Positions 56,562-64,000 of a stretch of DNA of 64,000 bases are shown one piece after another (position 1 is the first letter of the stretch; every line of letters begins with the position of its first letter). Source of the DNA: Larix kaempferi (Eukaryota > Streptophyta > Pinopsida > Pinales > Pinaceae); the NCBI GenBank assembly GCA_027924585.1, contig BSBM01000186.1, positions 2,914,001 through 2,978,000 on the forward strand, written 5' to 3'. The position numbers were made by a program, and so were the translations under genes. The notes under the pieces are model-generated. The model saw only the letters and a list, made by a program, of their open reading frames with translations, made no database searches and was not told the origin of the DNA.

Positions 56562-57641
56562 TCACTTCTTCCTCGAAGTGTCCTCGATCTGAAGAACGCC
56601 AAGCCTCTCTCTGAAGTACTCAAACTTCACTCTAGCTAGTGTCTTCATCAGCACATATGCAATCTGCTCGTCCGTCGCAACATATAGGAGCTTCACAGCT
56701 CCTCTCTGCACCATATCCCTGATATAGTGATATTTGATCTCTATGTGTTTCGACCTGTCATGAAACACTGGGTTCTCGGACAGCTTCACACAACTCTGGT
56801 TATCACAGAAGATACTAGTAGCCTCCAACGGGAGATCAAATAACTCAGACAGTAGCTTCCGTAGCCATACTGTCTCACAACTAGCTGAGCAGGCTGCAAC
56901 ATATTCTGCCTCAGCTGTACTCAGTGCTACGCAGGACTGCTTCCTGCTAAACCATGAGATCACATCGGATCCCATACTGAAGCAACACCCAGATGTGCTC
57001 TTCCTATTTGCATCACTGCCAGCCCAATCTGAATCAACATAACCCTGCAGGTTAAACTTTTGATTCACTTCATACTTGAGCCCATAATCCACTGTACCCT
57101 TTAGGTACCTAAGAACATGCTTTACAGCAACCAGGTGCACACTCCTTGGATCCGTCAGGAACTGGCTCAATGTGTTCACAGCAAAGCAAATGTCTGGTCT
57201 CGTGTTCGTCAAGTACATCAAGGACCCAATCATCTGACGATACATAGAGACATCAACTGGCTCAGATGAAGCATCACATAGAAGCTTCAGATTCGATGCC
57301 ATAGGTGTGGCCATAGCCTTGCAGTCCATCATCCCGAACCTCTTCAGGATCTCTACTGCATACCTCCCTTGTCCAAGGAATATTCCATCACTCTGCCACA
57401 CCTCCATGCCAAAAACAAATAGTGCATCATTCCCAAGTAACTCGAACTCGGAAGCAAGCTTCTGCTGCGTGTCAGCAATCAATCTATCATCTCTTGTTAC
57501 AAACAAGTCATCCATATACAAGAGTAGAATCACAGGATTCCCTTCCTCAACTTTGTAGAAAAGGTTGGAATCCGCTTTATTCTTGGTAAAGCCCAAACTG
57601 GATAGAAAGCTGTCTATCCTACCATACCAAGTTTTGCACAC
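56562..57641 (-). CDS. RT C-terminal part and RNase H of copia-2 (open frame)
   Basis: A 359-codon open frame begins mid-RT (TWYGRIDSFLSSLGFTKNKA), then has LLLYMDDLFVT with an intact YMDD box, then CKAMATPMASNLKLL and MYLTNTRPDICFAVNTLSQF. The copia RNase H keeps its acidic residues (YVDSDWAGSDANRKST, STAEAEYVAACSA, FCDNQSCVKL, HDRSKHIEIKYHYIRDMV). The late motif reads IAYVLMKTLA, where IAD is usual. RT fingers are mostly missing, so polymerase activity is unlikely. RNase H might fold. It would act only with proteins supplied by other copies. Confidence 0.85.
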   Translation of the reverse strand: MCKTWYGRIDSFLSSLGFTKNKADSNLFYKVEEGNPVILLLYMDDLFVTRDDRLIADTQQKLASEFELLGNDALFVFGMEVWQSDGIFLGQGRYAVEILKRFGMMDCKAMATPMASNLKLLCDASSEPVDVSMYRQMIGSLMYLTNTRPDICFAVNTLSQFLTDPRSVHLVAVKHVLRYLKGTVDYGLKYEVNQKFNLQGYVDSDWAGSDANRKSTSGCCFSMGSDVISWFSRKQSCVALSTAEAEYVAACSASCETVWLRKLLSELFDLPLEATSIFCDNQSCVKLSENPVFHDRSKHIEIKYHYIRDMVQRGAVKLLYVATDEQIAYVLMKTLARVKFEYFRERLGVLQIEDTSRKK

Positions 57642-57659
57642 ATATCTGACTACACCATG

Positions 57660-57935
57660 CTGTCTTAAAATCCATCTGGTGCATCTTCTATTTCATCACT
57701 TTTATATTTCTCAATGCTGCCATCTGCAATATGCTTGATCAGATAGTTCCATTTGGAAGTCATAACAAACTTCCCTTCATGTCTTGGGACTGCAACCCAA
57801 ACATCATTCTTCATGATCGACGGATCATGGCATTCCATTTCTTCATCCCAGATCTTGGGATCTTCAATGTCTTCAATAGATATCTTTGTTGCCGGAACAA
57901 ATGTTGTAGTTCTTCTTTTGAAGGAGATGGCATAT
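57660..57935 (-). pseudogene. RT N-terminal remnant of copia-2
   Basis: Minus strand reads IEDIEDPKIWDEEMECHD, IMKNDVWVAVPRHEGKFVMT and KWNYLIKHIADGSIEKYK, then a stop. This is the conserved start of copia RT. The next conserved sequence, at 57,641, belongs about 150 residues further into RT, so the middle has been deleted. Confidence 0.7.
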
Positions 57936-57959
57936 GATCTTTCCTACACAACAAGTTAA

Positions 57960-60900
57960 ATTGCATGATTAGAAAAAACATCCCATAGTTTTCAGAATAA
58001 ATTCTTACACATAAAGAAATATGTCATACAGTCATGCAATTATCTTTAGCCAATGCTTCAATACAACATTTATCCATATTCCGTAACTTTCTAGATGCCT
58101 TCCAATCTCTACCAGAACATTGTTAAGAGTGTGCACAACTCCCAACATGTCAGCAAAGAGGTTTCATTCTAGATAAGTAGCAATGGAATGTTGTACAGTG
58201 CCATAGGCCACTTACCCATGTATATTAGTAGCATACTGTTCATCAATGCAACTATTCTAATATGCACAATACATATCCTAAGTCTAGGAACATGACCATA
58301 TACATCATTGAACAATTTTATTTAAACAGACAAATATGCAAGAAATTAAAATACTTATCTTTGTTTGTTCGTTGGGTGGACTCCCTCTGAGTCTTTGCTT
58401 CCTTACAGGAGCTGCTGGAGTCCTAATCTGAAGTAGCTTCTTCTACACCTTTCTGTTGTGGAAAGATGGTCAACTCCCTCTGAATATCTGCATCCTTGCA
58501 GAAACTACTGAAGTGTGTTCCTTTGCTTTCTTGCAGGAACAACGGGAGTGTGCTCCCTCTTGATCTTTGCTTCCTGGATTACCTGTTCTTGAACTCATAT
58601 TCATAGTTGGTCCCTGTGCATGCTTATTAGTATCATGAGTGTGTTATCCTTGTGATATCATATTAAATCATACATTCATTAGTATACTATTAAAACACAA
58701 TAATCTCAAGCATGTATAGTCATGATCATTTCAAACAGAAAATAACAAGAATTAGCTTTCAAGGTTTATGTAGGATTCTTAAGGTTAGTCAAATCATAAC
58801 ATGTTTAAACCTATAATTACTCAAACCTATGACTTTTCGGATTAGTTGAATCATCAAACAAGATAAGAGATATAATATGCATAAAACTTGTGATTATTCA
58901 AACCTATACCTTCATGATTCTTCTGGTTAGTCATATCATCAATTATGGTAAGAAACATAATATGCATACAACCATGATTATTCAAACCTACGACTTCATG
59001 AATAATCAACAGTATAAGATCCTAACACAAGGTAGGATTCTAGCTTGATATAGGAAAAACATACCTGAATTAGCATGCTAGCTAGTTATGTCTAACATAC
59101 CTGTATAATGTCTTTTGGTCCTCTTCAATGACTTGTGCTAGTAACCTGCATGTCTCATAAGTTAACAATTGTAGAAACAGTTATACATACCTCGAAAGTA
59201 GATCTTCTATGAGATCCATGACAATGGATGAATCTTTGTCCTCATGTAATCATGATCATATGTTCTTGAACCAGAACATGATTTGTCTTTCTTGGTGTAC
59301 CTTTCATGTTAGTAGACAACATAAACCTCATACAACACCATAATTCATTAGTACAATCATAAGTGTCAATACCCTAATCAATGAATATTTTCTATCGTGC
59401 ATTCATAGTTTTATTAAGGTAATACGACAAATCTAAAATCAAAATTGTACTAACCGTAATAACATGAAGACAAACATACCATAAACTTAATCATGGACAA
59501 ATATCAAAACATACCTCGATGAGTCATACCTGTCGAGATCGCTTGTAATCTTCTTATGTAAGGCCTTAGCCTCATCTCCCTATGAAACAGGAACTTCTTC
59601 ACCTATGTAGGTGACCAATCCATCTTCTTCTAGGATTAACCCAATCCACTTGATGTGCAAGAACTGGACCTGGAGCTGGATATGGGTTTGTCAGAGAAAC
59701 CCCAAAAATTCAAACTTTGAATTTCAAACTTCCGAAAGGATAGAAATATGCGCCTTGATGAGCTGATCAAATTGGTATATTCATAATTTGAAAACTGCAA
59801 AGTTTCACTCCTCAATTTTGCCTTTGAAACTTCCGGATTCACTGGACGTGACCCTGAACTGGGGTTTGATGAATCCCACTCTTTTTCCCAATCAAAAGGT
59901 TTGATCCAAAGCTCTAAGCTTCTATTTTTCTGAGGAGCTTCCAGCCGTGGTCTCAGATTTCAAAAATTCCCATTTTTACAGAAGCCCTAATTTTCCACTT
60001 TCCTGATCAAAGTGCCGAACTAGGGTCTGATCAAGCCCGGCCTTCTGCCCAACCAAAAATTCTGATTTTGGTCTCTAAATTTTTATTTTGATGAGTAGCA
60101 TTCAGCCGTGGTCTCCGATTACAAAAATTCCAACTTTCTTCAAAGCCCTAAATTCCGGAAGCCATGAATGAAGGTACCAAAAAATAATTCAGTTTTGACA
60201 GAAATATGTACCTGATTGTTTCTGGTGTAACTCCGAAATTTTTGATCCACAGGGTCTGAAAAAATTTCTTGAGATAGCCTGACCTGTTAGCTTTCCATCC
60301 TGACAGGTCTGACCTCAATTGGATTTTCTGAGAGAGAGTTATGCCAAATGTCGCAACGTGACCTGTTTTGGGATAAAACAGAAGAGCGAACTTGTACGGC
60401 GTGCCACGTGTCACTGTTTCAACTTCGGCCTCTGAAAAAGTTTTCTGAGATAGCTCAGCCTGTTATATTTCCATCATGATAGGTCTGACCTCAATTGGAC
60501 TCTCTGAGAGAGAGTTATGCCAAGTGTCGCAACGTGACCTGTTTATGGGATAATACAGGAGAGCGAACTTGTACGGCGTGCCACGTGTCACTGGTTCAAC
60601 TTCGGCCTCTGAAAACGTTTTCTGAGATAGTGAAGACTGTGTACTACCTGTCACTTTTTACGAAATTTCATTTGGAGCTTCCTAGCCGAAGATATGACCT
60701 TTTTCCCAAGGTCACCTGATTTTGACTCAGATCTAGAAGAGGCAGAAACCCTATATTGTACAGATCATAAATCACAAAGTGCAACGAATTAGAGGTTTTC
60801 CTTTGGACACAAGGTACCTGGAGATTTAATCTTCGTCCTGTAACAGTTTCAGATCCGAAAACTTCTCCAAAACGGATTTATAGCGAAAGTGCTACGATGA

Positions 60901-60980
60901 CTGGTTTTTGCTATATCAAGCCCTAGCATCGTAAGTGCAGCAAGTGTCATACATGCCATATCATGCCTTCTTTCAGGCTA
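57960..60980 (-). other. Non-coding leader of copia-2
   Basis: It is the counterpart of the copia-1 leader, in reverse orientation, with the same tandem duplication of about 180 bp (about 60,240-60,650). No ORF of note. Similarity to copia-1 extends over most of the 3 kb. Confidence 0.75.
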
Positions 60981-60992
60981 GCTCTGATACCA
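60981..60992 (-). promoter_or_regulatory. Primer binding site of copia-2
   Basis: The + strand reads GCTCTGATACCA, which is TGGTATCAGAGC on the minus strand, directly next to the 5' LTR. Confidence 0.92.
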
Positions 60993-61643
60993 TGTTAAAT
61001 TTTCAGAATTTACTTCAATCTGATCTAGGATCTTAACTGAGAGAACAACATGTACAGCATATCTACAGCATATCAATCATGGAGACAATAATGCAAGCAC
61101 ACAAGAGACACAAAGATTTACTTGGGGAAAACCATAAAGGTGAAAAACCCCAATAACTTCCTCAGAGATAGATAGAGCAATGATACAACCAACCAAGAGA
61201 GATAGCCATAACCTAGAAACAGATCCTCCTCCTCCATAAGTGCGCCACTCCTCCTTGAGTGCATGAGTGAGAAGTGAGTGAGCAAATAGAGTGCCTCCCG
61301 CACTCTATTTATACTTGACTTGACTTGCCTTTTTACCTAACTCATGTAGGCTCGAACTTAACCACATAACATAATGCTGACTGGGCCGACCCCCAATAGG
61401 GTGGTCTAATAACCCTTAGACCCACATGGCCGACCCCCAATAGGGTGGTCTAATAACCCTTTGACCCACATGACTTATACAGGGCCGACCCCAACAAGGT
61501 GGTCTAATAACCCATCAAGTATAAGTTACAACACTTACAATATAAATGACGACACTTCCTTATAGAGGAATAATACCATCTCTATAGGAATACAATATAC
61601 ATATACATGTGAAATACATTCCGAAGTTACATATACATCAACA
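60993..61643 (-). repeat. 5' LTR of copia-2 (right on the + strand)
   Basis: It is 651 bp and matches 54,436-55,086 except near its equivalents of 54,565 and 54,992. TATAAATAG on the minus strand is at 61,305-61,313. Confidence 0.95.
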
Positions 61644-61648
61644 TTAAG

Positions 61649-62729
61649 TAGGGAGATCAACAATAATAAAGATGAATTGCTAAAGTTTGTAGAGAAACAA
61701 GGATGCTAGGAGAAAGAGAAGATGAGTTTGAAGAGTTGAATTAAAGAATTGAAGAGGAGTTTGTCAAATATATGTTCACAGCAGGCAAGCGAAGGCCCGA
61801 ATAAGGAGAAGGATGGTATTAACAGCATTGTATAGGCCATGTCCCAGATCAACCTAAAGGAGGTTGAAATACGAGAACTAAAGGAGGAGAATCAAAGATT
61901 AAAGGAAGAAAATGATGAAAGGGAAAAAGGGATAAATGCCCTACATGAAAAATATAAGGAATTGGTAGTGATTAACAATAGGTTTTCTCAGCAGATTACA
62001 AGGAGAGCAGCTATGTAGGGGTGCAAGCATTTGATTTGGGATTTAATTATCCAGGAAGCTGAGAGGTTTAGACCTTATCTAGATCTCATGAGGACAAAGG
62101 AGAAGATAGTCACTGATGTCTTTAAGAGTTGTACTGCCATCAAGGAAAAGCTACATAGAAGGCCAAAGGATACTGTGTATAATGCTATAAAATTTTTAAA
62201 TAGTTTGACAGATAAGGATGTCATAGATTTGAGCATCAAGGATAGGGTCACAACCATTGCGGAAACAAAATAAATCCTATGGAAGTATGAGTTAGGCGAA
62301 GCTGTAGAGGCCAAAGAAAACGAAATGAATGAACAATTAACAGTGTTCAAAGGACAGTTTGGAGGACTAGTAGAAAAAGGATTTCCTGCATTTTGGGATT
62401 AAAAGCAAAAATTGATTCCCCAAAGTGAACATAAAAAGTTGATGATTAGCAGATGGATGGATCATTCCAAGTTCAAACATATGGGCCTGCCACTTTTAGG
62501 GAGAATCCTGATGGACAAGATGGATGAAGAGTTTGAGATGTTGTACAGATTGATCTCTATTGGTGAAGGACTTCCACCCATGTCTTTTGTCGATCAACTT
62601 GACATAAGGGTCCTGGAGAAAGAGATGACAAGTTATGACATCCCGGCATCTGAACTTTGGGTACCTATAGAGAAATACGGAAAGATGAAATATACCTATC
62701 ACGCTCCACTAGCAACTGCTACCTCTTAA
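61649..62729 (+). pseudogene. Additional ORF of element D, 3' part
   Basis: After copia-2 and one TTAAG copy the coiled-coil frame resumes in phase (REINNNKDELLKFVEKQG). It carries on in a single frame to a TAA at 62,727, interrupted by about seven stops, each explainable by a C-to-T change in a Gln or Arg codon or similar. It contains a second coiled coil (EIRELKEENQRLKEENDERE) and then a globular-looking end (YNAIKFLNSLTDKDVIDLSI, FKHMGLPLLGRILMDKMDEE, SYDIPASELWVPIEKYGKMK). Together with the 5' part the gene spans about 1,080 codons. Function is unknown. Confidence 0.6.
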
Positions 62730-63137
62730 AACTTGGATCTGTGCATTTTTTTAATATCGTTCTATTTTTTATATGAAAGTTTGTAATATATTTAGGATTT
62801 TGATTTTCCAGGATGTGTCAATGGGTTTCCCGTTATGTAATGAAGTTTCTCCATTAGACAGATACTTTAAATATCTTGTATTGTTTAACGACATGCTGGC
62901 AAATGAAAGAAAGCAGTTAGGCTTATCGTGTTATATTTTCTATTTCATGATGGTGACATCTGAACTATGATAAGGTGTCCCTATATTGTAACTAATTTCT
63001 GTTTCAAATGGGCCGAGTATGAGATTGCAGGCCACTATAAGTTCCATGTATTTTCAAATGGAAAGGGTTGAGAACTTTTTGGAGCTTCACATATTTTGTC
63101 CACTATTGTTATTCCGAGATATATTTTTGAATAAAGT
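62730..63137 (+). other. 3' untranslated region of element D
   Basis: There is no gene. A purine-rich ATGGAAAGGGTTGAGAAC lies at 63,057, about 60 bp before the LTR. A clear polypurine tract directly at the LTR edge is not seen. Confidence 0.5.
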
Positions 63138-63805
63138 TGTCAGAAGCTTACATGCATTTTTCAGAGATTCTTGTGTAATCGGTCTAGTAGTTTGTTTCTT
63201 CTTTATCCTATGTGATATGTGTTTCTTTCCTTTGTTAATCCATATTGTTAATATTCCTTCATACTTGGTTCAGTGTAGTATCTGAATGAGATTCATAGAA
63301 ATTATGCCTTGTTCATTTCTTACCAAGTATTTCACAAAATATTTATGCTAAAGTTGGTATAGGATTCATCTGTGTATGCCTTATATCAGTGGATTGTTCA
63401 TCTTTCTTCTGTTTCGCCAATTAAATCACTTTGACTACTAGCTGGTTGCTACCTTTCCTCTGTTTGGATGTATCTGCTAAGCATTTGATAATAATGTTTA
63501 TGTTATACTTGAATTGACTCCATTTCCCAATATAGATCCCTGTTGTTCTCCAACCAATGGTTTACATGAGTATATTTTGTCCTACAGAAAGCTGACCTTC
63601 TGTGTATGTTTTAATAGAACATCTTAAAGCATGAATGTTGGTGTTCCTTTTTCATGGTTGACACCATTGATTATTTCCATTTTTCATTAGTTTATTGAGA
63701 GAGCCCTCTCAGACTATGTTGGGTCAGTAACATCACTCCAAAGATTGGTTAGTGGTTACCCCGAATTACCCTTCTTACAACTTGGGGTCAATTTGGGTGT
63801 TAACA
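63138..63805 (+). repeat. 3' LTR of element D
   Basis: It starts TGTCAGAAGCTTACATGC and ends TTTGGGTGTTAACA. It is the partner of 44,745-45,414. Confidence 0.9.
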
Positions 63806-64000
63806 CCTGGATTTATTTAATGTCATATTAATTATTCCAAGTCTCATACCATAAATCCGTGAGCCTCTCAATCAGTTTTGGAACATGAATTCAAACTAGT
63901 TGTGCAATCCTAGTAGGAAATTTTTCTTATATCTTTGTGATAATTTCTCAGAACATTCTCAAACTTGCTGGAGTGAAACCTAACTGTATATTGACTGTAA
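63806..64000. other. Right flank of element D, unrecognised
   Basis: There are 195 bp of ordinary AT-rich DNA. It does not continue the protease frame of element C that was interrupted at 44,744. Confidence 0.5.

Larger units (their letters stand above)
54436..61643 (-). mobile_element. Copia-2: very young, probably non-autonomous Ty1/copia element
   Basis: Both LTRs are 651 bp and differ at two bases by eye. The target duplication TTAAG flanks it exactly (54,431-54,435 and 61,644-61,648). On the minus strand the order is LTR, Met-tRNA PBS, a leader of about 3 kb without ORFs, a short RT N-terminal remnant, an open RT-end/RNase H frame, tandem repeats, polypurine tract and LTR. Gag, protease and integrase are missing. 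It interrupts the additional ORF of element D. Confidence 0.95.
44745..63805 (+). mobile_element. Element D: nearly complete Ty3/gypsy with aRNH and a long coiled-coil additional ORF
   Basis: The element is bounded by LTRs of 670 and 668 bp with an Asp-tRNA PBS. The order is gag, aRNH, RT, gypsy RNase H, integrase, a spacer of about 1.8 kb, then an additional ORF. Gag-aRNH stays in one frame to about 47,290. Pol from there to 50,413 is in one other frame with only two stops. Without the copia-2 and TRIM insertions it is about 11.6 kb. The LTRs differ at some 35-40 places by eye (about 94% alike), so it is clearly older than copia-2. No 5-bp target duplication was found. Left flank ends ATCCT and right flank begins CCTGG. 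Confidence 0.9.

Noticed and set aside
52237-62729. Additional ORF of element D as an env gene
   Set aside because: There is no signal peptide, transmembrane segment or furin-like site, and the sequence is coiled-coil and cytosolic in character.

Overview
This window is plant nuclear DNA made mostly of LTR retrotransposons, several nested inside one another. I see no intact ordinary host gene. The evidence for a plant is Ty3/gypsy elements of the Tat type carrying an extra archaeal-type RNase H, a chromovirus-like gag-protease, Ty1/copia elements primed by initiator-Met tRNA, and a broken flavonoid/phenylpropanoid-type reductase pseudogene. A large, repeat-rich seed-plant genome fits best. 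A gymnosperm is possible, but that is only a guess.

Layout, left to right. (1) 1-~11.6 kb: element A, a decayed Tat-like gypsy on the + strand, cut by the window edge. Its order is gag, protease, RT-RNase H, integrase, then a second RNase H downstream of integrase. An antisense gene remnant resembling a plant mobile domain (PMD) follows, then a long LTR-like tail. (2) ~11.65-15.8 kb: element B, a minus-strand gypsy with gag, protease and archaeal-type RNase H but no RT, and a candidate 1.05-kb LTR. (3) 16-23.9 kb: non-coding DNA with a cytosine-poor degenerate repeat, short tandem duplications and a reductase (SDR) pseudogene with an internal deletion. (4) 23.9-35.7 kb: a polypurine tract of about 4.5 kb split by copia-1 (26,333-33,602), whose 3' region holds four different minisatellites. 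(5) 35.7-42.1 kb: mostly anonymous DNA, a possible two-exon gene fragment and a minus-strand integrase remnant. (6) 42.16-44.74 kb: the 5' part of a chromovirus (LTR, PBS, gag, protease). (7) 44,745-63,805: element D, a nearly complete gypsy with paired LTRs (about 94% alike by eye), an Asp-tRNA PBS, gag, archaeal-type RNase H, RT, RNase H, integrase and a very long coiled-coil additional ORF. Element D holds two insertions: a 279-bp TRIM (50,834-51,112, TSD TCCAG) and copia-2 (54,436-61,643, minus strand, TSD TTAAG, LTRs differing at 2 of 651 bases).

The two copia elements are sibling, apparently non-autonomous members of one family. They share a roughly 3-kb non-coding leader, keep only the RT end and RNase H, lack gag, protease and integrase, and yet inserted recently, so they were probably mobilised in trans. 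The chronology is chromovirus, then element D, then the TRIM and copia-2. All element calls come from reading motifs and repeats by eye. No database search or alignment program was run.
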